Shown here: one piece after another, positions 16,363 through 23,633 of the stretch | Position numbering within the stretch: the stretch's first letter is position 1 | Layout of the letters: each line of letters starts with the position of its first letter | Assembly: GCA_031254645.1 (NCBI GenBank) | Contig: JAIRUA010000028.1 | Span: 186,001 to 250,000, forward strand | From: Dysgonamonadaceae bacterium | Lineage (GTDB): Bacteria; Bacteroidota; Bacteroidia; Bacteroidales; Dysgonomonadaceae | Direction: 5' to 3' | Length of the DNA stretch: 64,000 nt | Position numbers and translations under genes: made by a program | Notes under the pieces: generated by a model | Database searches by the model: none | The model's input: only the letters and a program-made list of their open reading frames with translations | What the model was told of the DNA's origin: nothing

Positions 16363-18765
16363 TCACCTTGCTCTTCCCATTTCATCCTCAATGCCCACAC
16401 TACGACTGCGTGCGCCACGTATCTGCTGTGACCCGAAATTATAACGCGCAGTAACCATTACCATACGATTGAAGTTATTTTCTCTAATGGATTGATTCAT
16501 ATTTGCAAAATCGACTTTTGCGATAAACCGCGAATTTGTATTGAATATATCATTGCACGACAGTGCCACATTCAGGCGTTTATCAAGAAAACTCTTTTCT
16601 ACTTGCACATTCATACTCTGCGTATTACTCGTTTGATAAACGCCAAACCAACCGGTTTTTACCCAATCCATAAACACATTGGCTCTCAGTGTTGGCAAAA
16701 TAGTAAATGAGTGTTGCAAACTTGCATAAGCCGCCAAGTAATTCTTTTTAAACTCCTCGCCACTCAGACGAGTATCAACCATATTATATGTCGCTTGTGA
16801 ATAGGCGTTTAACTTGTACCATTTGGCAATTTCTATCGGTGCGAAAATATTTAATCCTACCGTTTCACTTTTCCCCACATTTTTTGGTATGATGCTCAAT
16901 GTGCGGTTTTCATCGTCTTGAACGAAATCGCGCTGAAAAAGATCGCTCGTATGAGTATAGATAAGGTTTGCGGAATATCCGCTAATATTATACCTCAATG
17001 CAATTGTGTTGCGATACTGCGGATTTAAATCGGGATTGCCGCTAGCAAAAGTAAAAGGATCAATGTACATACGAAACGGATTCAATTGTCCAAAATTCGG
17101 TCGATCGATTTTGCGTGAATATGAGAGATTTAGCCCTTGCTTTTCGTTGATTTGATATTGCACGTATGCACTCGGAAACCAACCCAAATAACTCCGCTTG
17201 AAAGTACTGTTCATCGTAGGTGAATTGCCTTCGATAGAGGTATATTCGGCACGTAAACCCGCCATTGCCGAAAATTTACCGAATTTATGACTGTATGTTG
17301 TATATGCTGCCGAAACTTGTTCGGTGTATTTAAATCGATTACTTTGATTATCATCGATTTCCCATTTTTCTGCAAGCAAATTCTCGTATATAATTTCGTT
17401 ATCGGTGGTTGTTTGTCCTACTCTAGCGCCCACTTCAAAGTTCGATTTTTCCGAAAATGGTTTTGAAAAATCGGCTTTCAACGAAAGAATATCAATATTG
17501 CGCGGCCCGCCGTATTGAAATTCGGTCGATGGGCGACGTTCGCTGCCATTAGCGTTAAGATATTGATGTTGCATATTTTGCCAACTATGGTTGTACACTC
17601 GTCCATAATCCAAATCTACCGTAAATACTTTGTCGCTATCACCGTTTAGGCGATAATTCAAGTTGTACATTTGCGAACTATGCTTTGAAACCATATCCGA
17701 GTTAGATAACTCTATTGAATCTACCCTCGTTGAGCTTGTTTGTGAAATGGTTGCTTCGGCTTCAATATTGCCGTTGTAAGCGTGATGTGCGCCGTTGAAC
17801 AAAAATCCGATGGTTTGTTTGGAGTTAATGAAATAATCAACCCCGGCGCGAAGCGTATGTGATTGATTATCGCCTTTTATGAAAGAATTTTGGCTGTAAG
17901 TTACGGGTATTTCACCGTTGTAATTTCTGTTTTGATATAGGTCGGTAACTCTTGTTCTATTGTCATATCCGTAATTTCCGAAAATATTCAGTCTCTTGGA
18001 ACGATAATTCAGATTCAAACCGCCACGCGAAGCTAAATTGTAATCATTAAATCCTAATCCTCCCGATACCGAGCCATTAACACCGAGCGAAGCATCGCGT
18101 TTTAGACGAATATTCACAATTGCCGAACTCATTCCCGCTTCGTAGCGAGATGACGGATTGTCAATCAATTCCACTCTATCAACTACATCGCCCATCATTC
18201 CGTTTAGCATTTGTGCCACTTGTTCGGCAGGCAGGCGCGTGGGACGACCGTCAATATATACGGTTGCAGTGCGTCCGTTGAGTTTTATATTTCCGTCTTG
18301 ATCAACCACTAATCCGGGCAGTTGTTTTAGCAAATCCTGCACATTAAGTCCTGATGTAATCATATTATCGGCAACATTTATCACAGTGCGATCAAGTCTG
18401 TGTTCTATCAATTGACGACGACCTGTTATCACCACTTCTTGCAACATATTGACGTTTCCCGATAAATAAATTTCGCCTACATCACTCTGTTCGGGTACGC
18501 TAACGGTCTGATATGCTCTGTCGTAACCGATAAAGGAAATTTGCAACAGATATTCGCCTGTCGCCACGTTTTCCAAAACAAATTTACCGTCGTTGTTTGC
18601 TATTACACCTGTTATCGTTGTTGAATCGGTGCGCAACAAGGCGGCGGTTGCAAACGGAATAGTAGAGCCGTCCGCTCTATCTTTTACAATTCCGCTAATC
18701 GGACTTTTTGCTGATGCAACAATCGTGCAGAAAGCTAATAATAATACGCTGAAATACTTCTTCAT
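16363..18765 (-). CDS. TonB-dependent receptor-like outer membrane protein (beta-barrel family OMP_b-brl_3)
   Basis: This 800-residue protein has a signal peptide (1-19), a carboxypeptidase-regulatory-like domain at about 22-95 (GIVKDRADGSTIPFATAALLR..GYDRAYQTV), a plug domain at about 115-225 (LNVQDLLKQLPGLVVDQDGNIKLNG, ATVYIDGRPTRLPAEQV, VELIDNPSSRYEAG), and a long C-terminal beta-barrel. There is no SusD partner, so it is not a standard polysaccharide-utilisation pair. Its promoter has the same ECF-type boxes as the sigma operon 3 kb away, which suggests a role in envelope homeostasis or uptake controlled by that sigma. The ligand is unknown. Confidence 0.88.
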   Translation of the reverse strand: MKKYFSVLLLAFCTIVASAKSPISGIVKDRADGSTIPFATAALLRTDSTTITGVIANNDGKFVLENVATGEYLLQISFIGYDRAYQTVSVPEQSDVGEIYLSGNVNMLQEVVITGRRQLIEHRLDRTVINVADNMITSGLNVQDLLKQLPGLVVDQDGNIKLNGRTATVYIDGRPTRLPAEQVAQMLNGMMGDVVDRVELIDNPSSRYEAGMSSAIVNIRLKRDASLGVNGSVSGGLGFNDYNLASRGGLNLNYRSKRLNIFGNYGYDNRTRVTDLYQNRNYNGEIPVTYSQNSFIKGDNQSHTLRAGVDYFINSKQTIGFLFNGAHHAYNGNIEAEATISQTSSTRVDSIELSNSDMVSKHSSQMYNLNYRLNGDSDKVFTVDLDYGRVYNHSWQNMQHQYLNANGSERRPSTEFQYGGPRNIDILSLKADFSKPFSEKSNFEVGARVGQTTTDNEIIYENLLAEKWEIDDNQSNRFKYTEQVSAAYTTYSHKFGKFSAMAGLRAEYTSIEGNSPTMNSTFKRSYLGWFPSAYVQYQINEKQGLNLSYSRKIDRPNFGQLNPFRMYIDPFTFASGNPDLNPQYRNTIALRYNISGYSANLIYTHTSDLFQRDFVQDDENRTLSIIPKNVGKSETVGLNIFAPIEIAKWYKLNAYSQATYNMVDTRLSGEEFKKNYLAAYASLQHSFTILPTLRANVFMDWVKTGWFGVYQTSNTQSMNVQVEKSFLDKRLNVALSCNDIFNTNSRFIAKVDFANMNQSIRENNFNRMVMVTARYNFGSQQIRGARSRSVGIEDEMGRAR

Positions 18766-18799
18766 TTTTTTATGATTTATTTTTTAGTTGATTTTGTAA

Positions 18800-18831
18800 A
18801 TATGACAGCGAGGGTTGAAGATTGGTTACAA
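18800..18831 (-). promoter_or_regulatory. ECF-type promoter of the outer-membrane receptor gene
   Basis: Minus strand: TTGTAACCAA (18831-18822), 15 bp, GTCATAT (18806-18800), 35 bp before the ATG. It is identical in boxes and spacing to the sigma operon promoter. Confidence 0.8.
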
Positions 18832-18978
18832 GAAGTAGGGGATTTTTTGAAATGAGTTTTGTTTGTAAATGATAATCAGTAATTTAAAACTTATCCACAA
18901 TCCCTCTATTTTTCCTCTTCAATGATATAAATTGTCAAAAAGAATGATTTACTTTGTATCTTAAAACTTGTTTGCAGG

Positions 18979-20238
18979 ATGAACGAAACAACGCTCGAAA
19001 AACTAAAAATCCTCGCCGATGCCGCTAAATACGACGTATCGTGTGCATCGAGCGGAACGTCGCGCGGCGCTAAAAAAGACGGAATCGGCACGGCGGCGGG
19101 ATGGGGCATTTGCCATAGTTTTACGCCTGATGGGCGGTGCGTGTCGTTGTTCAAAATTCTGCTCACAAATCATTGCATTTACGATTGCGCCTACTGCTTA
19201 AATCGTCGTTCGAACGATGTAAAGCGCACCACTTTCTTGCCCGACGAATTAGCGGAATTGACCATTGAATTTTATCGCCGAAATTATATCGAAGGACTTT
19301 TCTTGAGCTCGGGCGTGATTCGCAACCCCGATTATACAATGGAGCAGATGCTTCGCGTGGTAATGCTATTGCGTGAAGTGCATCGTTTCAACGGCTATAT
19401 TCATATGAAAAGTATCCCCGGCGCAAGTCAGGAATTGATTGCAAAAGTGGGTACGTATGTGGACAGATTGAGCGTAAATCTCGAAATTCCGTCGGAACAA
19501 AACCTGAAACTGCTTGCGCCCGAAAAAGACCACGCGAGCGTTTTTGCCCCGATGCGTTTCATTCAGCAAGGAATGTTAGAAAGTGCCGAAGACCGTAAAA
19601 AGTTCAAAAAGGCACCCCGATTTGTGCCTGCAGGACAAAGCACACAAGTGATTATTGGCGCAACAAATGATACTGATAAACAGATTCTTACGCTTGCTTC
19701 GGCATTGTACAAACGTCCGTCGTTCAAGCGAATGTATTATTCGGGATATATTCCTGTGAATACGTCCGATAGTCGTTTGCCTGTGTTGGCGAAACCGCCG
19801 TTGGTACGCGAAAATCGGTTGTATCAAGCCGATTGGTTGATGCGTTTTTACGAATTTCAAGCGCACGAAATTGTCGATGACACGCAACCCGATCTTGATT
19901 TAGACGTTGATCCGAAAATGGGTTGGGCACTTCGCCACCCCGATTTTTTCCCCATTGATGTAAACGTTGCTCCTTATGAAATGATTCTTCGCGTGCCCGG
20001 CATTGGTGTGAAATCGGCACAATTGATTGTCGCTTCGCGAAGATATGGTCGGTTAAATTCGGTGCAATTGAAAAAAATGGGCGTGGTGATGAAGCGAGCG
20101 CAATATTTCATTGTGTGTCGTGAACTTCCGATGCAAACCGTTAACGAACTCACACCGCAATACGTTCGCCGGCAAGTAACACAAAAACAGCGAAAACAAG
20201 TGGCAGATTTGTTGCAGTATTCGATTCAATGGGAATAA
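18979..20238 (+). CDS. Radical SAM protein of the putative DNA modification/repair family (TIGR03916-like)
   Basis: This 419-residue protein has the radical SAM cluster motif CIYDCAYC (Cys66, Cys70, Cys73) and, near the C-terminus, a helix-hairpin-helix DNA-binding motif (VPGIGVKSAQLIVASRRYG, about 337-356). The N-terminus (LEKLKILADAAKYDVSCASSG) is diagnostic of the family that co-occurs with a DNA-metabolism protein or with uracil-DNA glycosylase fusions. The partner gene lies next downstream, across a repeat. The combination suggests a radical-based DNA repair or modification activity, but the reaction is not established. Confidence 0.9.
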   Translation: MNETTLEKLKILADAAKYDVSCASSGTSRGAKKDGIGTAAGWGICHSFTPDGRCVSLFKILLTNHCIYDCAYCLNRRSNDVKRTTFLPDELAELTIEFYRRNYIEGLFLSSGVIRNPDYTMEQMLRVVMLLREVHRFNGYIHMKSIPGASQELIAKVGTYVDRLSVNLEIPSEQNLKLLAPEKDHASVFAPMRFIQQGMLESAEDRKKFKKAPRFVPAGQSTQVIIGATNDTDKQILTLASALYKRPSFKRMYYSGYIPVNTSDSRLPVLAKPPLVRENRLYQADWLMRFYEFQAHEIVDDTQPDLDLDVDPKMGWALRHPDFFPIDVNVAPYEMILRVPGIGVKSAQLIVASRRYGRLNSVQLKKMGVVMKRAQYFIVCRELPMQTVNELTPQYVRRQVTQKQRKQVADLLQYSIQWE

Positions 20239-20386
20239 TAAATAATATGCTAATGTGCTAATAAATAATGTGCTAATTGAAAGATATACAGATATATGAC
20301 GAAAGACTGGAAAGTGCAACAAAGCAAATAGCAATTGATACCCACCAAAAATTAGCACATTAGCACATTATTTATTAGCACATTAA
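20237..20386. repeat. TGTGCTAAT-family intergenic palindrome, copy 2
   Basis: Left arm TAATATGCTAATGTGC.. and right arm ..ATTAGCACATTAGCACAT surround about 80 bp of unrelated sequence containing GACGAAAGACTGG. It separates the radical SAM gene from its partner, so the pair is not tightly fused as one transcript unless read-through occurs. Confidence 0.8.
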
Positions 20387-20391
20387 AAAAG

Positions 20392-21159
20392 ATGATTCAT
20401 TTTTTCTACGATAAAACTTTCGACGGACTTCTTTCCTGCGTTTTTTTCGCCTACGAACAGAAGCGTTTTCCCGATATGATTCTTTCCGAATCCGATCCGA
20501 AACCGCTTTTTATGGACGAACAGTATTATGTGCCAACGGAAAAAGAGAAATCGCAACGAGTATGGGCGGCGTTAGAAAAAAAACTATCGAAAACGGCGCA
20601 AAATATGATGTTGCACGTTTGGTTATCGGAACTACCCGAAGTGGAAATGTTACTTTTTCGGTATATCTGCAAAAACATCAACCATTCGAAAAGTTACGAA
20701 ATGAATTTTGGCGATGATGACGTGCTTCGAGTGAAAGAAATCGCTTTAAAAGTCAGTCGCGAAGCCGAAAGATTGCGTATGTTTGTTCGCTTTCAAGAAA
20801 TGGCGGACGGTGTTTATTTTGCACCGATTGACCCACAATTTAATGTCCTATCGCTCGTTGTTCCGCATTTCAAAGCGCGTTACGCCAATCAGCAATGGAT
20901 TATTTATGATACGAATCGAAATTTCGGTATCTTCTACGATATACACACTGTACAAGAAATCTCTTTTTCACCCAAAGACCTATCCGAACTCAAACTTGGT
21001 AAGCTAAGCGATGAAAAATTGTCGGAAGAGGAAGCGATGTTTCAAAAACTTTGGAAAGAATATTTTCAAAGTATAACGATTAAGGAACGAATAAATTTGA
21101 AATTGCAAAGACAAATGATGCCGAAGAAATATTGGAAATATTTGACGGAGATGCAATGA
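20392..21159 (+). CDS. TIGR03915-like putative DNA repair protein (partner of the radical SAM protein)
   Basis: This 255-residue protein opens with FFYDKTFDGLLSCVFFAYEQKRFP and has the middle segment VSREAERLRMFVRFQEMADGVYFAPIDPQFNVL and WIIYDTNRNFGIFYD, all characteristic of the family linked to TIGR03916 radical SAM proteins. In many bacteria this domain is fused to a UdgX/uracil-DNA glycosylase domain; here the protein ends without one. No signal peptide or membrane segment is visible. It is inferred to act with the upstream gene on damaged or modified DNA. Confidence 0.85.
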   Translation: MIHFFYDKTFDGLLSCVFFAYEQKRFPDMILSESDPKPLFMDEQYYVPTEKEKSQRVWAALEKKLSKTAQNMMLHVWLSELPEVEMLLFRYICKNINHSKSYEMNFGDDDVLRVKEIALKVSREAERLRMFVRFQEMADGVYFAPIDPQFNVLSLVVPHFKARYANQQWIIYDTNRNFGIFYDIHTVQEISFSPKDLSELKLGKLSDEKLSEEEAMFQKLWKEYFQSITIKERINLKLQRQMMPKKYWKYLTEMQ

Positions 21160-21248
21160 GATAAATAATTTAAATTTATCCCATAGGAGCGTATATTTAA
21201 TCGGGCAATAGGCTTAGAGTCAGCTAACTGTGCCCTTTGTGGAAGATG

Positions 21249-21593
21249 TTAGCTACGTCTCATTTCACTTTTCAATCGTTCATTTTCCTCTTTTAACAAT
21301 GAAATGTAACTAAGTAAATGTTCAAATACAGCAGTTGGAATCCCGATATTTTGATTGGTTATGCTTGAATTATCAAAAAAAGTATTGTTTAGCGTCGCTT
21401 CGTTTTCCTGATAAATTTCTTCTTCCGGTACTTGTAGGAATGATGCAAGACGCTTCCATTCTGCCTTTGTTATATTTACATAGCCGTTTTCTTTCCTGCA
21501 ATAGTTGGAAATATCGGTGGGCAGTGCATCAGCTACTTGCTGTTGTGTAAAGCCTCTTTGTATTCTGGTTTGCTTAAGTCTTAGCTTTTCCAT
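21249..21593 (-). CDS. XRE-type helix-turn-helix regulator
   Basis: This 114-residue protein has an N-terminal Cro/C1-type helix-turn-helix (LRLKQTRIQRGFTQQQVADALPTDISNYCRKENGYVNITKAEW, about 3-48) and a C-terminal helical tail (LLSYISLLKEENERLKSEMR) likely to form a coiled-coil dimer. It is divergent from a lipoprotein gene across 243 bp that contain four TTGTACAA-type sites, two of them overlapping predicted -7 elements. It is therefore a good candidate for the local repressor of both directions. Its ligand or signal is unknown. Confidence 0.85.
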   Translation of the reverse strand: MEKLRLKQTRIQRGFTQQQVADALPTDISNYCRKENGYVNITKAEWKRLASFLQVPEEEIYQENEATLNNTFFDNSSITNQNIGIPTAVFEHLLSYISLLKEENERLKSEMRRS

Positions 21594-21612
21594 ATGGAGA
21601 GTAAATTAAATA

Positions 21613-21651
21613 TTGTACAAATATAGTGCAATTTTTCGTATATTTGTACAA
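21613..21651. promoter_or_regulatory. Divergent promoters overlapped by two TTGTACAA sites
   Basis: TTGTACAA occurs at 21613-21620 and 21644-21651. The first touches TATATTTG on the minus strand (21625-21618, for the HTH gene). The second touches TATATTTG on the plus strand (21639-21646). The sites are 31 bp apart, about three helical turns. Confidence 0.6.
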
Positions 21652-21720
21652 GGAATTTGATTCAAAAAACAAAAAGAAAGTTACATCGCTTGTTATTAGC
21701 GATTTACGTAGATGCGATTC

Positions 21721-21750
21721 TTGTACAATAATATTGCAATAAATGTACAA
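21721..21750. promoter_or_regulatory. Nested 30-bp dyad with two further TGTACA sites
   Basis: TTGTACA at 21721-21727 and TGTACAA at 21744-21750 are perfect inverted copies. The centre holds another palindrome, TATTGCAATA (21732-21741). It lies about 30 bp before the -7 element of the lipoprotein gene and looks like an operator. Confidence 0.55.
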
Positions 21751-21782
21751 TAGAAAAAGGTTTTCGTTTTAAAGTTTGACAT

Positions 21783-21790
21783 TATCTTTG
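21783..21790 (+). promoter_or_regulatory. -7 element for the glycine-zipper lipoprotein gene
   Basis: TATCTTTG, an exact match to TAnnTTTG, lies 46 bp before the ATG at 21837. Confidence 0.7.
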
Positions 21791-21836
21791 TGGCGATAAT
21801 TTTATCGTAAAACAAATTAAATGTAAAGAATTATTT

Positions 21837-22565
21837 ATGAAAAAAGTGTTATTTGCAACTACTTTGCTCTTAATCGGAGCAGTATTGTTACTATCTTGTA
21901 GAAAAGATAATCTGAAAACAGAAGCTTATGTGGAAAGCGAAGTTTTCTTAAAAACTTTTGAAGAAAAATTGAATCTCGTATTTCAAGTTGCAGAAATGAA
22001 CTTGAACAGCAGGACTAACCAAAATCTTGAATCGTTATTCAAAAACGCATACATAGAAGCATTAGGCGATTATGCCGATGAGAATGCGTTTGACAATGGC
22101 TTTTGGGGGCTAAATCCTAATAACAACTCTGTACAAACAAGGAGTGTAGAGGAAGCAGAACTAATGGGCTTGATTCAAAAGATCATTAATTTGTCGGAAA
22201 ATATTGAGGACGCAATTAAGAGATTTGAAAAGTATAGTAATGATGAAACTTTTAGCATAGATGATAGGATTAAGTTTATTAGCTTGAGAGAGTTTTTGAT
22301 TTTTTATGAGAGAAATACAACGAGTATTTACGCATTAATTCAAAGCCCTACTGTTAGATCTGGTGGAATTACTTGGAGTTGTGTAGCGGGAACATATGGT
22401 TCTTATTTGGGCGGTGGTCTTGGCGGATGTGTTGGCGGCGGTGGTCTTGGCGTTATTTTCGGCGGAAAAATTGGAGCAGCCGTAGGGTGCGCTGTTGGAG
22501 GAATAATAGGAGGTGCTTCGGGACTATTGGCTGGTGCAGCCACTTTTTGCGCTGATGCGTTCTAA
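21837..22565 (+). CDS. Lipoprotein with C-terminal glycine zipper, function unknown
   Basis: I do not recognise a named family. The 242-residue product has a lipoprotein signal (lipobox LLSC, Cys at about 21, then RKDN), a helical, charged middle (about 25-170) and a C-terminal glycine-rich segment. There, glycines at 209, 213, 217, 221, 225, 229 and 233 keep an exact four-residue period (GxxxG repeated six times), flanked by four Cys. Such glycine zippers form membrane helices that pack or oligomerise, and occur in some pore-forming toxins and bacteriocins. It is followed after 12 bp by a small membrane protein and is divergent from an HTH regulator. A contact toxin or envelope channel is possible but unproven. 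Confidence 0.75.
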   Translation: MKKVLFATTLLLIGAVLLLSCRKDNLKTEAYVESEVFLKTFEEKLNLVFQVAEMNLNSRTNQNLESLFKNAYIEALGDYADENAFDNGFWGLNPNNNSVQTRSVEEAELMGLIQKIINLSENIEDAIKRFEKYSNDETFSIDDRIKFISLREFLIFYERNTTSIYALIQSPTVRSGGITWSCVAGTYGSYLGGGLGGCVGGGGLGVIFGGKIGAAVGCAVGGIIGGASGLLAGAATFCADAF

Positions 22566-22577
22566 ATTTTTAATATT

Positions 22578-22808
22578 ATGGATAGAAAACAGATTATTCC
22601 AGCGCTACTTGCCTCTTCTGCCGGTGCAATATTCATATCTTTTCTAGCAATTTTATCAGGATATCAATTATTTAACTCAGACTTGAGTATAATCGATTTT
22701 TGGCATTTTAGACTTCTTTTGATAGGTTTTTTTCTATCCATACTATTGTTACTTGGCATTATGGCTGGTTGGGTAATATTTTTTATTCGATATAAAAATA
22801 AGACATAA
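22578..22808 (+). CDS. Small two-helix membrane protein, possible partner or immunity protein
   Basis: This 76-residue protein has two hydrophobic helices (about 8-28 and 45-70) joined by a short polar loop (NSDLSIIDFWHFR) and a basic C-terminus (RYKNKT), giving an N-in/C-in topology. It starts 12 bp after the glycine-zipper lipoprotein and is surely co-transcribed with it. No family is recognised. Size, topology and position are those of many bacteriocin immunity proteins, but this is only an inference. Confidence 0.65.
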   Translation: MDRKQIIPALLASSAGAIFISFLAILSGYQLFNSDLSIIDFWHFRLLLIGFFLSILLLLGIMAGWVIFFIRYKNKT

Positions 22809-22909
22809 TCAAATCTGCCCATTCTGAATAATTTTATACAAGCCACGACTTGTCCAACATTGAACTAGGAGTGGTTCGTTCTCGCTAAGTGAATCAACCT
22901 TTAAAACCT
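22809..22909. other. Non-coding stretch after the small membrane gene
   Basis: No credible gene. ACAAGCCACGACTTGT can form a 5-bp stem, and the region ends in a terminator, so it could be a 3' UTR or a small RNA. Nothing firm can be said. Confidence 0.3.
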
Positions 22910-22945
22910 AAAAGAGACCACCTTTATCTAAGATGGTCTCTTTCT
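22910..22945 (+). terminator. Terminator-like hairpin
   Basis: AAAGAGACCA and TGGTCTCTTT form a 10-bp stem with a 13-base loop, followed by TTTCTT. It probably ends the lipoprotein/small-membrane transcript. Confidence 0.7.
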
Positions 22946-23127
22946 TATGTTGCTTAACACAATACTTCAATACTTAAGGCAAAAAAGATTGTTTTAGGTT
23001 ATCGATACAAAGGTATGGCATTTTTTGAAACCCGCAAATTAAAATGATATGTTGTAAAACATATTTCAAAGAGTTGATTTTAACATTATTTTTTCGTATT
23101 GCATCTTTTTCCCTGTTTTGTACAAAC
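22946..23127. other. AT-rich spacer before the rpsO terminator
   Basis: No gene seen. There is a small hairpin TATGTT..AACATA near 23050 and otherwise no structure that I can support. Confidence 0.3.
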
Positions 23128-23158
23128 AAAAAAAGAGGATAAATTTTATCCTCTTTTC
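23128..23158 (-). terminator. Rho-independent terminator of rpsO
   Basis: AAAAGAGGATAAA pairs with TTTATCCTCTTTT. Read leftward it follows the rpsO stop and ends in a T-run. Confidence 0.85.
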
Positions 23159-23176
23159 GATTTTCTTTTCCGAAAA

Positions 23177-23446
23177 TTACTTTCTGATACCCAATTCTTT
23201 GATGATAGCACGATATCTCGTAATATCATTTTCGATTAGATAATCCAGTAAACGACGACGTTTACCAACTAGAATTTTCAAAGAACGTTCCGTGTTATAA
23301 TCTTTTTTGTTTGTTTTTAAATGTTCAGTCAAATGCGAAATACGGTCCGAAAACAATGCTATCTGCGACTCAGGTGAGCCGGTATCAGTGTTAGACTTTC
23401 CGTGCTTTGCGAAGATTTCTTTCTTTTTTTCAGAATCTAAATACAT
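23177..23446 (-). CDS. rpsO: 30S ribosomal protein S15
   Basis: This 89-residue protein is full length for S15, which binds 16S rRNA helices 20-22 and helps assemble the platform. Family residues are evident: HGKSNTDTGSPESQIALFSDRI, LTEHLKTNKKDYNTERSL and the C-terminal GKRRRLLDYL. It is monocistronic, with a sigma-A -7 element upstream and a strong terminator downstream. The gene often precedes pnp in other phyla; it does not here. Confidence 0.98.
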   Translation of the reverse strand: MYLDSEKKKEIFAKHGKSNTDTGSPESQIALFSDRISHLTEHLKTNKKDYNTERSLKILVGKRRRLLDYLIENDITRYRAIIKELGIRK

Positions 23447-23487
23447 AAAAGTACGTTTTGTATAAATATTAAAAAACTCTTGGGCTG

Positions 23488-23495
23488 CAAAGATA
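23488..23495 (-). promoter_or_regulatory. -7 element for rpsO
   Basis: Minus-strand TATCTTTG, 42 bp before the rpsO ATG. Confidence 0.7.
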
Positions 23496-23521
23496 CGACA
23501 ATAATTTTGTAGAACAAAATT

Positions 23522-23633
23522 ATTAATGTGCTAATGTGCAAATAAATAATGTGCTAATGCAATTATCATATAGGTGATTAACATCAGCGAACTTGCCATT
23601 AGCATATTAGCACATTGTTTATTAGCACATTAA
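23522..23633. repeat. TGTGCTAAT-family intergenic palindrome, copy 3
   Basis: Left arm TTAATGTGCTAATGTGC, right arm ATTAGCATATTAGCACA then ATTAGCACATTAA. It overlaps the stop codon of the minus-strand gene that ends at 23630 and lies upstream of the rpsO promoter. Confidence 0.8.

Noticed and set aside
20237..20386. CRISPR-like array
   Set aside because: The repeats are inverted and of variable word number, without uniform spacers or cas genes. They belong to the TGTGCTAAT palindrome family.
21167..21248. Possible transposon or repeat remnant (CCCATAGGAGCG..GTTAGCTACG)
   Set aside because: Only a 7-bp inverted repeat (AGCTAAC/GTTAGCT) is visible. I could not identify a second copy in the window.
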